64,000 bases of DNA, taken from positions 1 through 64,000 of the forward strand of contig NZ_JAGXJW010000007.1 in the NCBI RefSeq assembly GCF_019091135.1. Direction: 5' to 3'. A program made the translations under genes and the position numbers. This DNA comes from Cohnella sp. GbtcB17 (lineage in GTDB: Bacteria; Bacillota; Bacilli; Paenibacillales; Paenibacillaceae). Numbering within the stretch: the stretch's first letter is position 1; each line of letters begins with the position of its first letter. The notes beneath the pieces are model-generated. The model saw only the letters and a program-made list of their open reading frames with translations. It did no database searches and was not told where the DNA came from. Of this stretch, positions 1-8,390 are shown in pieces.

Positions 1-692
1 CCGAGGTGCACAATCTGGCCCCCCACTCGATGATGTTCGCCTACGCCGAAAATTACGTGCTCCCGCCGTCCCACGACGAAGCCGTCCAAGGCAAGCGGAC
101 GCTGCTGACCAAGATGCCGGGCGCTTACGAACAGAAGTTCGCGAATCTCAGGCTTTTCTACGGCTACTGGATGACCCACCCGGGCAAAAAGCTGCTGGTC
201 ATGGGCGGCGAGTTCGGACAGTACGACGAATGGAAGGACCTTGGCGAGCTCGACTGGCCGGTGCTCCGTTACCCGCTGCACGATTCGATGCGGCGATTCA
301 CGCGCGATCTCGGGTCCGTCTACCGGAACGAGGCCGCGCTGTGGGAGCAGGATCACTCGCCCGACGGCTTCAAATGGATCGACGCGGATAATGCCGCCCA
401 GAGCGTGCTTTCCTATATCCGGTTTGGCAAGAAAAGAAAATCGCATCTTGTGGCCGTCTGCAATTTTTCGGCGGCCGCCCATCCGGTGTTTCGTATGGGC
501 GTACCGACGGGCGCGTCTTACCGTCTGGCGCTGAACAGCGACGCCGCCGATTACGGCGGCTCCGGCGCGGCGATGCCCCGCAGGTTCAAGGCGGAGCGCA
601 GCCCGCTGCACGGCCAGCCCTTCAGCATGGAGATCGTACTGCCTCCGCTGACGTTCCTGCTCTTTGAGCCGGATGCGTCCGTGGAGGACTAG
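1..692 (+). CDS. glgB: 1,4-alpha-glucan branching enzyme, C-terminal part (5' truncated by window)
   Basis: The frame is open from the first bases, so the gene starts before the window; about 229 C-terminal residues are visible. GlgB makes the alpha-1,6 branches of glycogen in the cytoplasm. The visible part holds the end of the GH13 barrel, with LPPSHDEAV matching the conserved HDE region and MGGEFGQ further on, then the C-terminal all-beta domain ending at FEPDASVED. It lies 39 bases before glgC and continues with glgD and glgA, which supports the assignment. The catalytic nucleophile and acid regions are outside the window. Confidence 0.93.
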   Translation, partial: EVHNLAPHSMMFAYAENYVLPPSHDEAVQGKRTLLTKMPGAYEQKFANLRLFYGYWMTHPGKKLLVMGGEFGQYDEWKDLGELDWPVLRYPLHDSMRRFTRDLGSVYRNEAALWEQDHSPDGFKWIDADNAAQSVLSYIRFGKKRKSHLVAVCNFSAAAHPVFRMGVPTGASYRLALNSDAADYGGSGAAMPRRFKAERSPLHGQPFSMEIVLPPLTFLLFEPDASVED

Positions 693-731
693 CAAGTCTG
701 GCACATTCTCAAGGAGAGCGGGGAGAGCAGG

Positions 732-1895
732 ATGCATAAGAGCGAATGCATTGCCATGCTGTTGGCAGGCGGCGAAGGCCGCCGGCTCGGCGTATTGACC
801 AAGGATCTTGCGAAGCCCGCCGTGCACTTCGGCGGCAAGTACAGAATCATCGATTTTACGCTCAGCAACTGCGTGAATTCAGGGATCGATACGGTGGGTG
901 TCCTGACCCAATACCAACCGCTCGTGCTTAATCAATATCTCGGCATCGGCAGCCCGTGGGGGCTCGACCGCAGAGGCGGGGGCATGCACGTCCTGCCGCC
1001 GTACGTCCGCTCCAAAGGCGGCACGTGGTACAAAGGAACGGCGAACGCGATCTACCAGAACATGGGCTTCATCGAAGGCTACGATCCCGAGTACGTGCTG
1101 ATCATTTCCGGCGATCATATCTACAAAATGGACTACGACGAATTGCTCGAATCCCACAAGCGCAATCGCGCCGACGCGACAATCGCGGTCATCACCGTGC
1201 CGTGGGCGGAGGCGAGCCGCTTCGGTATCCTGAGCGTGGACGAAGACGACCGGGTCGTCGAATTCGCCGAAAAACCGAAGAAGCCCAATAGCAATCTCGC
1301 GTCGATGGGCGTTTACATTTTCACGTGGAAGGTGCTGAAGGAAGCGCTGATCCGCGACGAAGCGACGCAAGGCTCGTCGAACGACTTCGGCAAGGATATT
1401 ATTCCGATGCTGCTTGAGGACAACGCTCGCCTGTTCACCCACCGGTTCGACGGCTATTGGAAGGATGTCGGGACGATCGATTCGCTCTGGGAGGCCAATA
1501 TGGATCTGCTGGAGGATGAGCCGGCGCTGAATCTCAACGACCGGTCCTGGCGCATCTATTCCGTCAATCCGAACATGCCCGCACACTACCTGTCGCCGTC
1601 GTCGAGCGTTCAAAGCTCGCTCATCAACGAAGGCTGCGTCGTCGAAGGAACCGTCAACCGCTCGGTGCTGTTCCAATGCGTCACCGTCGGGGAAGGCAGC
1701 TTTATCGAGGACTCGGTCATCATGCCGAACGCGAAGATCGGCAAAAACGTGCGGATCGTGCGCGCGATCGTCGGCGACGGTGCCGTCGTCGGAGACGGCT
1801 GCGTCATCGGCAGCGCGGACGCAGCCGAGATCGCCGTGGTCGGCAGCGGCGACCGCATCGAAGCCGAAGCCAAACTCGAGGAGGCGAAGTCCTGA
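732..1895 (+). CDS. glgC: Glucose-1-phosphate adenylyltransferase, catalytic subunit
   Basis: 387 residues, the usual length for bacillar GlgC. It makes ADP-glucose from glucose-1-phosphate and ATP, the committed step of glycogen synthesis. The N-terminal nucleotidyltransferase domain carries the [11 protein letters not shown] pyrophosphorylase loop near residues 13-23, then [10 protein letters not shown]. From about residue 290 there are hexapeptide repeats of a left-handed beta helix ([19 protein letters not shown]). ATG start with GGAGAGCGGGGAGAG upstream. Its stop overlaps the glgD start (TGATG), so the two subunits are probably translationally coupled. Confidence 0.96.
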   Translation: MHKSECIAMLLAGGEGRRLGVLTKDLAKPAVHFGGKYRIIDFTLSNCVNSGIDTVGVLTQYQPLVLNQYLGIGSPWGLDRRGGGMHVLPPYVRSKGGTWYKGTANAIYQNMGFIEGYDPEYVLIISGDHIYKMDYDELLESHKRNRADATIAVITVPWAEASRFGILSVDEDDRVVEFAEKPKKPNSNLASMGVYIFTWKVLKEALIRDEATQGSSNDFGKDIIPMLLEDNARLFTHRFDGYWKDVGTIDSLWEANMDLLEDEPALNLNDRSWRIYSVNPNMPAHYLSPSSSVQSSLINEGCVVEGTVNRSVLFQCVTVGEGSFIEDSVIMPNAKIGKNVRIVRAIVGDGAVVGDGCVIGSADAAEIAVVGSGDRIEAEAKLEEAKS

Positions 1896-3007
1896 TGAAA
1901 CTGCCGCTGATGGGCGTCATCAATCTGATTCACGAGACCGAGGACATGGGCCCGCTCACGAGCGCCCGCTGCCTCGCGACGGTGCCGTTCGGCGCCCGCT
2001 ACCGCTTGATCGACTTCGTCCTGTCCTCGATGGTCAATTCGGGCATGAACAAGGTGGCCGTGTTTGCCCATACGAAATACCGCTCGCTCATGGATCACCT
2101 CGGCTCGGGCAGCAACTGGGATCTTCACAGCAAGCAAAGCGGCCTGTTCGTGCTGCCTCCGTCGATGGAGGACCAGTCCGATTTCGGCAAGGGAGACCTG
2201 TACCACTTTTACCGCCACAGGGACTACTTCGCGCGCAGTCCGCTCGAATACGTCGTCGTCGCGCGCAGCCATATGGTGTGCAATATCGATTTCGCCAAAG
2301 TGCTCGAGCAGCATCGCGCCCGCGGTTCCGACATCACGGTCGTATGCAAAGAGTGGCCGGACGCGGCGACGGGACTGACGCGCAAGGCGAAGCTGGACGC
2401 GGACGGCCGGATCGTCGACATGCAGGATCACTTCGGCAGGCTGGCGAGCGACGTCGTCTCGATGGAGATGTACGTCCTGCGCAAGGAGCTGCTGCTCGAT
2501 CTGGTGGATACCTCGCTCGCACAGGGCAAGGATCACTTCGTCCGGCACGCCGTCATGCCCCGGCTTGGCGAGCTGAAGGTCGACGCGTTTATGCACGAAG
2601 GCTTCCTGGGCGTCGTGAACAACATCCCGTCCTACTACAAGCACAGCCTTGAGCTATTGGATCCGAAGGTTTGGAACGAGCTGTTCTTCGAGCCGGGTCC
2701 GATCTTCACCAAGGTGAAGGACGAACCGCCTACGCGGTATCGCGCCGGCTCCTCGGTGTCCGGCTCGCTCATCGCGAACGGCTGCGATATCGAAGGCCGT
2801 GTGGAGGGCAGCATTCTGTTCCGCGGCGTCAAGGTGCACAAGGACGCGGTCGTGCGCAATTCGATCGTCATGCAGAACGGCGTCATCGGCGAGCACGGTC
2901 TGCTGTCGAACTGCATTTTGGACAAGGAAGTGGAGATCCGCAGCGATCAACAGCTGATGGGAGCTTCCGATTTGCCTTACATCGCGCTGAAGCGCAAAAT
3001 CATCTAG
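1895..3007 (+). CDS. glgD: Glucose-1-phosphate adenylyltransferase-like subunit GlgD
   Basis: 370 residues from the ATG at 1895, which overlaps the glgC stop codon; GAGGAGG lies just upstream inside glgC. The frame is open further 5', but only the downstream start gives the family N-terminus [11 protein letters not shown]. GlgD is the non-catalytic or modulatory partner of GlgC in Bacillales. Consistent with that, the GGEGxRL pyrophosphorylase loop of GlgC is replaced by a degenerate N-terminus (HETEDMGPLTSARCLATVPFG). Beta-helix repeats occupy roughly the last 100 residues. Confidence 0.93.
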   Translation: MKLPLMGVINLIHETEDMGPLTSARCLATVPFGARYRLIDFVLSSMVNSGMNKVAVFAHTKYRSLMDHLGSGSNWDLHSKQSGLFVLPPSMEDQSDFGKGDLYHFYRHRDYFARSPLEYVVVARSHMVCNIDFAKVLEQHRARGSDITVVCKEWPDAATGLTRKAKLDADGRIVDMQDHFGRLASDVVSMEMYVLRKELLLDLVDTSLAQGKDHFVRHAVMPRLGELKVDAFMHEGFLGVVNNIPSYYKHSLELLDPKVWNELFFEPGPIFTKVKDEPPTRYRAGSSVSGSLIANGCDIEGRVEGSILFRGVKVHKDAVVRNSIVMQNGVIGEHGLLSNCILDKEVEIRSDQQLMGASDLPYIALKRKII

Positions 3008-3022
3008 ATTCGGAGGTGTTCC

Positions 3023-4453
3023 ATGAACGTTTGGTTCGTAGCGTCCGAAGGCGTTCCTCTCGTCAAGACGGGAGGGCTCGCCGACGTCATCGGGGCGCTG
3101 CCCAAGGCGCTCGGCGGTCGCGGCATCGACGTGACCGTCGTCCTTCCCAAATACGGGAGCATACCCGGCTCATACTTGGAAAACGCGACATTTAAAGGCT
3201 ATTACTATATCACGATGGGATGGCGCAGAGAGTACTGCGGGCTGTTCGAGGTGATCGCGGACGGCGTTCGGTTTCTTTTGATCGACAACGAGTTCTATTT
3301 CAAGCGCGAATCGGCCTACGGCTACGGCGACGATGCGGAGCGCTTCGTCTTTTTCAGCTTCGCTGCCGTAGAGGCGATGCTGCGGGAGCCGTCGCTGCCC
3401 GACGTCGTGCACTGCCACGACTGGCAGGCCGGGCTTGTGCCGTTCCTGCTTCGCACCAGGTACGCCTACGAGCCGGCCGTGCAGCGCGTGCGGACGGTCT
3501 TTACGATTCACAATTTGCAGTATCAGGGCGTATTCTCTCGCGAACTGCTGCAGGATCTGCTGTCCGTCGGCGACGACGCGTTTACGGGCGACAGCCTTGA
3601 ATTTTACGGCGCCGCGAGCTGCATGAAGGCGGGGCTTCGTTTCGCGGACAAGCTGACGACGGTCAGCCCTTCCTACGCGCTGGAGATTCAGACGGCCGAA
3701 TACGGGGAAAAACTCGAAGGCGTGCTGCGCCAGCGGGCTGGCGACCTGGTCGGCATCCTGAACGGCATCGACACGCAGTCGTACGATTCGATGACCGATC
3801 CGGCGCTGCAAGTACGGTACCGGGATTCGCTGGCAAAGAAGCGTCTGAACAAGCCGGCGCTGCAGCGTGAGCTCGGGCTCGCCGAGGACGCCGAGGCCCC
3901 ATTGATCGGCGTCGTCTCACGGATGGTCGGGCAAAAAGGCTTCGACTTGATATTGGACAGCCTCCCCGCGCTGATGGACGAAGGCGCCCAGCTCGCCGTG
4001 CTCGGCTCGGGCGATCCGCACTTCGAGCACATGCTCGGCGAGGCGCTTCAACGTTACCCGGGACGGCTCGCGGTCTGGTTCGGCTTCAACGAGGCCCTTG
4101 CGAGACGAATTTACGCGGCGTCCGACATGTTCCTGATGCCGTCTCGCTTCGAGCCTTGCGGCCTGAGCCAGCTCATCTCGCTGCGCTACCGGACGGTGCC
4201 GATCGTGCGCGAGACGGGCGGGCTCAAGGATACGGTCGAGCCGTTTAACGAGTTCGCCGGCACAGGGACGGGCTTCACCTTCGGCCCGGCGAGTGCGCAC
4301 GATCTGATCTACACCGTGCGGCGCGCGCTCCGTTTCTACCGGGAACAGCCCGAGGCGTGGAAACAGATCGTGACGAACGGCGCGAAACGTGACTATGGAT
4401 GGGGTAGCTCGGCCAAGCAATACGAACTACTATATAGAGAGCTCGTTAAATAG
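3023..4453 (+). CDS. glgA: Glycogen synthase (ADP-glucose), GT5
   Basis: 476 residues, typical for bacterial GlgA. It transfers glucose from ADP-glucose to the growing alpha-1,4-glucan. The N-terminal KTGGLADVIGALPKAL loop (residues about 16-31) is the ADP-glucose binding signature. HDWQAG and FTIHNLQYQG follow in the first Rossmann domain. The second domain has SRFEPCGLSQLISLRYRTVPIVRETGGL, which contains the conserved EPCG and TGGL elements. ATG start with CGGAGGTG upstream, 15 bases after glgD; last gene of the glgB-C-D-A set. Confidence 0.96.
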   Translation: MNVWFVASEGVPLVKTGGLADVIGALPKALGGRGIDVTVVLPKYGSIPGSYLENATFKGYYYITMGWRREYCGLFEVIADGVRFLLIDNEFYFKRESAYGYGDDAERFVFFSFAAVEAMLREPSLPDVVHCHDWQAGLVPFLLRTRYAYEPAVQRVRTVFTIHNLQYQGVFSRELLQDLLSVGDDAFTGDSLEFYGAASCMKAGLRFADKLTTVSPSYALEIQTAEYGEKLEGVLRQRAGDLVGILNGIDTQSYDSMTDPALQVRYRDSLAKKRLNKPALQRELGLAEDAEAPLIGVVSRMVGQKGFDLILDSLPALMDEGAQLAVLGSGDPHFEHMLGEALQRYPGRLAVWFGFNEALARRIYAASDMFLMPSRFEPCGLSQLISLRYRTVPIVRETGGLKDTVEPFNEFAGTGTGFTFGPASAHDLIYTVRRALRFYREQPEAWKQIVTNGAKRDYGWGSSAKQYELLYRELVK

Positions 4454-4501
4454 AGGGCGGTCCGCAGCGATGGCGGCCCAATAGGAGAGGGGAATGCTGG
4501 C

Positions 4502-6493
4502 ATGGCCCGACATCTCGTAATCGGCAACGGCAAGATGCTCATTAACCTGGACGATCACTGCTTTATCCGCGATCTTTATTTCCCGTTCGTCGGCCAGCTC
4601 AACCATATCGGCGGGCAGCAGTGCCGCTTCGGCATCTGGTGCAACGGCGCCTTCGTCTGGCTGGACGATCCTTCCTGGCGCATCGAGCTTGGCTATATCG
4701 AAAATTCGCTCGTGACGAACGTGATCGCCAGGCATGACGGTCTCGGTCTCGAGCTGTACGTCAACGACGGGATTCACCAGCGGGAGAGCATCTATATGAA
4801 ACGCGTCGTCGTTCGCAATCTGACGGGGGAACCGAAGGACGTGCGTGTGTTCTTCCACCAGGATCTGATGATCGACGGCAACGAGGTCGGCGACACGGCG
4901 GCTTATTATCCGATGAACCGGACCGTGTTCCACTACAAGCGTTCCTCCTACTTCATGTTCAACGGCCGCTCCCAGACCGGCGGCATCTACCAGTTCACGA
5001 CCGGCATCAAGCGATTCCATTCGGCCGAAGGGACTTGGCGCGACGCCGAGGACGGCGAGCTGATGGGCAACGCGATCGCGCAAGGCTCCGTGGACAGTAC
5101 GATCAGCTTCAGGCTCGAGCTGCCCGCGAATGCGGAGAGCTCCTTATACTACTGGATGTCGGTCGGCAGCGATCTAGAGGAGGTCAAGCGTCTCGACCAG
5201 TACGTGCTCGAGAGCGACCCGGAGAAGCTGCTGAGCCGGATCGTCATCTACTGGAATCACTGGCTGACGAAGGTCGGCACGCAGTACCAGTTCGGCGATC
5301 TGCCGCCCGAGGTCGTGCGGCTGTTCAAGCACAGCCTGCTCATCGTGCGCACGCAGATCGACGAACGCGGCGCCATTATGGCCGCCAACGATACGGACAT
5401 TTTGCAATACAACCGCGACCACTACAGCTACATGTGGCCGCGCGACGGCGCACTGATCGCCGATGCCATGTCGCTGGCCGGCTATCACGGCACGATCGCG
5501 CCGTTTTTCCACTTCTGCAACGACGCGCTCGCGCCCGAAGGCTACTTGTACCACAAGTACAATCCGGACGGCACGGTCGGTTCGAGCTGGCATCCGTACG
5601 TCGTGCACGGTCTGCCCCGGCTGCCGATCCAGGAGGACGAGACGGCGCTCGTGCTGTTCGCGCTCTGGAAAGATTACGAGCGGCACGGCGAGATCGAGCT
5701 GCCTCAGTCGCTTTATCCGAGCCTCGTGCGCAAGGCGGCGTCCTTCCTGTGCGACTATATCGAGCCATCGCTCGGTCTGCCGCTCCCGAGCTACGATCTG
5801 TGGGAGGAGCGCTACGGCATCTGGACGTACACCGCGGCGTCCGTATACGGGGGCTTGATGGGGGCCGCGTACTTCGCGGACCTGTTCGGCGATTACGAGC
5901 GCAGTGACCGCTATCGCAATGTGGCGGAGCGGATCAAGCTCGGCATGCTGACGCATTTGTGGGACGAAGCGTCGGGGAGATTCGCGCGGGGGCTCGCGCT
6001 GCGGGACGGCAAATGGGAAAAAGATATGACGCTCGAGAGCAGCGTGTTCGGCCTGTTCGAGTTCGGCGTTCTGCCGGCCGGCGACGACCGCGTCGTCCGC
6101 ACGATGCAAGCGATTCAGCAAGGACTGTCGATCAAGACGGATATCGGCGGCATCGCCAGATACACGAACGACTACTATTTTCAGCAGTCCGACGATTTGG
6201 AACGCGTGCCCGGCAACCCGTGGATAATTTGCACGCTGTGGGTCGCGTATTTCCAGATCGAGACCGCGACCAGTCTGGCGGATCTCGATGCGCCGCGCAT
6301 CACGCTCGAAAAGATCGTCCGTTCGACGCTCGAGGGCGGCAACATGCCGGAGCAGATCCATCCGACCCAAGGCACGCCTCTCTCGGTGGCGCCGCTTACC
6401 TGGTCGCATGCGACCTATATCAAGACCGTATGCCTCTACGTTCGCAAGCACGAGGAGCTCGCGGCGAACGCCGTAAAAGGCGACGCCGTCTAA
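4502..6493 (+). CDS. Glycoside hydrolase family 15 protein (glucoamylase/glucodextranase type)
   Basis: 663 residues. The first 270 or so form a beta-sandwich domain (MARHLVIGNGKMLINLDD, FPFVGQ, NHIGG), followed by the alpha/alpha barrel typical of bacterial GH15. Visible active-site motifs are YMWPRDGALIADAM, DLWEERYGIWTYT (general acid region) and NMPEQIHPTQG (general base region). No signal peptide is seen, so it probably acts on intracellular glucan. It follows glgA after 48 bases in the same direction, suggesting a role in glycogen or maltodextrin turnover. The precise substrate (alpha-1,4, alpha-1,6, trehalose) cannot be read from sequence. The ATG has AGGAGAGGGG upstream. Confidence 0.88.
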   Translation: MARHLVIGNGKMLINLDDHCFIRDLYFPFVGQLNHIGGQQCRFGIWCNGAFVWLDDPSWRIELGYIENSLVTNVIARHDGLGLELYVNDGIHQRESIYMKRVVVRNLTGEPKDVRVFFHQDLMIDGNEVGDTAAYYPMNRTVFHYKRSSYFMFNGRSQTGGIYQFTTGIKRFHSAEGTWRDAEDGELMGNAIAQGSVDSTISFRLELPANAESSLYYWMSVGSDLEEVKRLDQYVLESDPEKLLSRIVIYWNHWLTKVGTQYQFGDLPPEVVRLFKHSLLIVRTQIDERGAIMAANDTDILQYNRDHYSYMWPRDGALIADAMSLAGYHGTIAPFFHFCNDALAPEGYLYHKYNPDGTVGSSWHPYVVHGLPRLPIQEDETALVLFALWKDYERHGEIELPQSLYPSLVRKAASFLCDYIEPSLGLPLPSYDLWEERYGIWTYTAASVYGGLMGAAYFADLFGDYERSDRYRNVAERIKLGMLTHLWDEASGRFARGLALRDGKWEKDMTLESSVFGLFEFGVLPAGDDRVVRTMQAIQQGLSIKTDIGGIARYTNDYYFQQSDDLERVPGNPWIICTLWVAYFQIETATSLADLDAPRITLEKIVRSTLEGGNMPEQIHPTQGTPLSVAPLTWSHATYIKTVCLYVRKHEELAANAVKGDAV

Positions 6494-6532
6494 GACGCCT
6501 CGGCATAAGGCGCGTTCAAAGGATATTCGACT

Positions 6533-6570
6533 GCCATCCTCCGACGCCGGGGATGGCTTTTCGATTTTTG
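6533..6570 (+). terminator. Rho-independent terminator after the glycogen cluster
   Basis: GCCATCC (6533-6539) pairs with GGATGGC (6551-6557) around an 11-base loop, followed by a T-rich run. It lies 40 bases after the GH15 stop codon. Confidence 0.7.
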
Positions 6571-6645
6571 AACGAAAACGAAACTTTTTCCGGCCGATCG
6601 GTGTAAATAGGTAAAGCGACCCAGCGCGAAAGGAGAGCCGTATCT

Positions 6646-7395
6646 ATGATTCGAACCCAGCCTCGTCCTTCTGCCGAGCCCTTGATAACGCCGGCCTTTT
6701 TGATTCTCTGTCTTATCTCGCTGCTCTGTCTGTCCATGCTCGTCGTCAGGGAAGCGCAGGTCGGCGACGACCGCTACCGGTTCCTGCTCTGGAACCTGTT
6801 CCTGGCCTGGCTTCCGCTGCTCGTGTCGATGGCCGCGGCAGGCGCCGATCGCCTGCTGACGAGGGCGCCGGCCGCGCGCGGCGGACTGCTGCTCGTGCTC
6901 GGGGTCGGGTGGCTGCTGCTCTACCCGAACGCACCGTATTTGACGACCGACCTGATCCATCTGATCATGAATCCGACCTATAGCTGGCGTCAGTCCACCG
7001 AATCGCTGCTCCTCTGGTACGATCTGATCGTGTTTTTCCTGTTCGCATGGTGCGGCCTGCTGCTCGGGTACTTGTCGATGCGGCAGTTCCATCGTCTAGT
7101 CTCGGGGTATCTCGGCGATGCGGCGGGGTGGCTGTTTATCGTAGCCGTATCGTTTCTCGGCGGGTTCGGCGTCTATTTGGGGAGAGTCATCCGCCTCAAC
7201 AGCTGGGACGTCGTGTTCAGTCCGTTCAGGCTGGCGAACAGCGTCATCGGCGGCATCAACACGAACGGCGCGATCTTGACGATCCTGTTCGGCATGCTCA
7301 TCCTGATCGTCTATTTGTCGCTCTACGGTCTTGGCATCCATCGCGGGCCGGGTCGGGACGGCGTTGCCCGGGACGGGGCCGGCGGGTTATCATAG
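6646..7395 (+). CDS. DUF1361 family integral membrane protein
   Basis: 249 residues with about seven hydrophobic segments, for example FLILCLISLLCLSMLVV near the N-terminus and ILTILFGMLILIVYLSLYGLG near the C-terminus. Family hallmarks of DUF1361 are visible: FLLWNLFLAWLPLL, LYPNAPYLTTDL and LGRVIRLNSWDV. Its biochemical role is unknown. ATG start with GAAAGGAGAG upstream. It stands between the glycogen-cluster terminator and a zinc-ribbon gene 39 bases downstream, with which it may be co-transcribed. Confidence 0.85.
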   Translation: MIRTQPRPSAEPLITPAFLILCLISLLCLSMLVVREAQVGDDRYRFLLWNLFLAWLPLLVSMAAAGADRLLTRAPAARGGLLLVLGVGWLLLYPNAPYLTTDLIHLIMNPTYSWRQSTESLLLWYDLIVFFLFAWCGLLLGYLSMRQFHRLVSGYLGDAAGWLFIVAVSFLGGFGVYLGRVIRLNSWDVVFSPFRLANSVIGGINTNGAILTILFGMLILIVYLSLYGLGIHRGPGRDGVARDGAGGLS

Positions 7396-7434
7396 TACAT
7401 AGTTATAGTTGCTCGAGTCTAGGAGGCGGAATTC

Positions 7435-8085
7435 ATGAGTTTCTTCAAAAAGTTAACGGAGACAGTCAGCAAAGGGGTTAGCACCGCCACGGAGAAGGCG
7501 CAGCAGACCGTGGAGATCACCAAGCTTCACTCGCAAATTGCGGGCAAGCGCAAGGAGATCGAACGGCAATATAACGAAATCGGCGAAGCCGTCTATAAGG
7601 CCTACCTTGCCGGCGATCTGTCCAAGGCGGAGAGCGAAGTCATCCCGGCCTGCCAGCTTATCGCGGACAAGGACCGCGAGATCGACGCCTTGGAAGACCG
7701 GGTTCGCGAGCTGCGCAACGAAAAGGAATGCGAGTGCGGTCAGCGCGTTCCGTTCCAGACGCGATTTTGCCCGGCCTGCGGCAAGCCGTTCCCGGAGCCG
7801 GCTCCCGCTCCGGCGGCCGAGGCGTCCGCGGACGGCGAGCTGTCCGTCTTGTCCGAGGAGGCGGCGCCCGAGCGTGCGTCGCAGGCGATCGATATTTACC
7901 CGGAGGATGAGTCCGCTGACGAAGCTTGGTCCGCTAGCCGCTCCGTGCCGGCCGAGGATCCTGCGCCAAGCGATCCTGAACCGGCACCGGTCAAGCCGGT
8001 TCTTCACAGCTGTACGGCCTGCGGAGCGGAAATGCCGGAAGAAGCGAGATTTTGCCAGGATTGCGGCAATCCGATGTATCCTTAA
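7435..8085 (+). CDS. Zinc-ribbon protein with N-terminal coiled coil
   Basis: 216 residues. The N-terminal third is a predicted helix/coiled coil (KLHSQIAGKRKEIERQYNEIGEAVYKAY, DREIDALEDRVRELRNEKE, quoted in part). It is followed by a first zinc ribbon (CECGQ...FCPACG), an acidic Pro/Ala/Glu-rich linker of about 90 residues, and a second ribbon at the C-terminus (CTACG...FCQDCG). No membrane segment is seen. Two ribbons flanking a disordered linker suggest a scaffold or assembly role, but no function is established. Clear AGGAGG and ATG start; ends just before a strong terminator. Confidence 0.75.
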   Translation: MSFFKKLTETVSKGVSTATEKAQQTVEITKLHSQIAGKRKEIERQYNEIGEAVYKAYLAGDLSKAESEVIPACQLIADKDREIDALEDRVRELRNEKECECGQRVPFQTRFCPACGKPFPEPAPAPAAEASADGELSVLSEEAAPERASQAIDIYPEDESADEAWSASRSVPAEDPAPSDPEPAPVKPVLHSCTACGAEMPEEARFCQDCGNPMYP

Positions 8086-8140
8086 CGGGAAACGGATCGA
8101 ACTGCTGGACTATGAAGTTGTGAAACTGAAGAGTAGAGGG

Positions 8141-8180
8141 GCTGTCGCGGCGGGTAGGTTACCGCTGCGACGGCTTTTTT
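8141..8180 (+). terminator. Rho-independent terminator after the zinc-ribbon gene
   Basis: GCTGTCGCGGCGG pairs with CCGCTGCGACGGC (with G-T wobble) around a short TAGGTTA loop, followed by six T. Confidence 0.85.
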
Positions 8181-8234
8181 GCGTGGTTGGTTTAGGATGG
8201 TGAACGCGAAGAGCTGCAAATGTTATCCTTTAAG

Positions 8235-8333
8235 TGTAAATAAATGTGACATAAAAATCGATTATTCATAAAACAGCAATCAAAATAATGAAAATAAGAA
8301 GACAATTCATATTATATGTTATAAAATATAACA
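8235..8333. promoter_or_regulatory. Two GlnR/TnrA-like operator sites in an AT-rich leader
   Basis: The 8182-8390 interval is strikingly AT-rich compared with its surroundings. It holds TGTAAATAAATGTGACA at 8235-8251, which fits the core TGTNA-N7-TNACA. At 8317-8333 lies TGTTATAAAATATAACA, which fits the fuller TnrA/GlnR consensus TGTNANAWWWTMTNACA at every defined position. The second site is part of a perfect 8-3-8 inverted repeat (8316-8334). The two lie 65 bases apart, upstream of the PucR-type regulator. I could not settle the core promoter itself. Binding is inferred from the match, not shown. Confidence 0.6.
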
Positions 8334-8390
8334 TAATGAAGTGGGTGCATGAATTCAAAGAAAACCGTTCAGGCGAAGGAGGGGAGCGAT

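Noticed and set aside
879..1676. Long minus-strand open frames opposite glgC, glgA, dxs, the ABC gene and others
   Set aside because: In GC-rich coding DNA the antisense frame is often open. These show low-complexity Arg/Ala/His-rich products and no ribosome binding sites.
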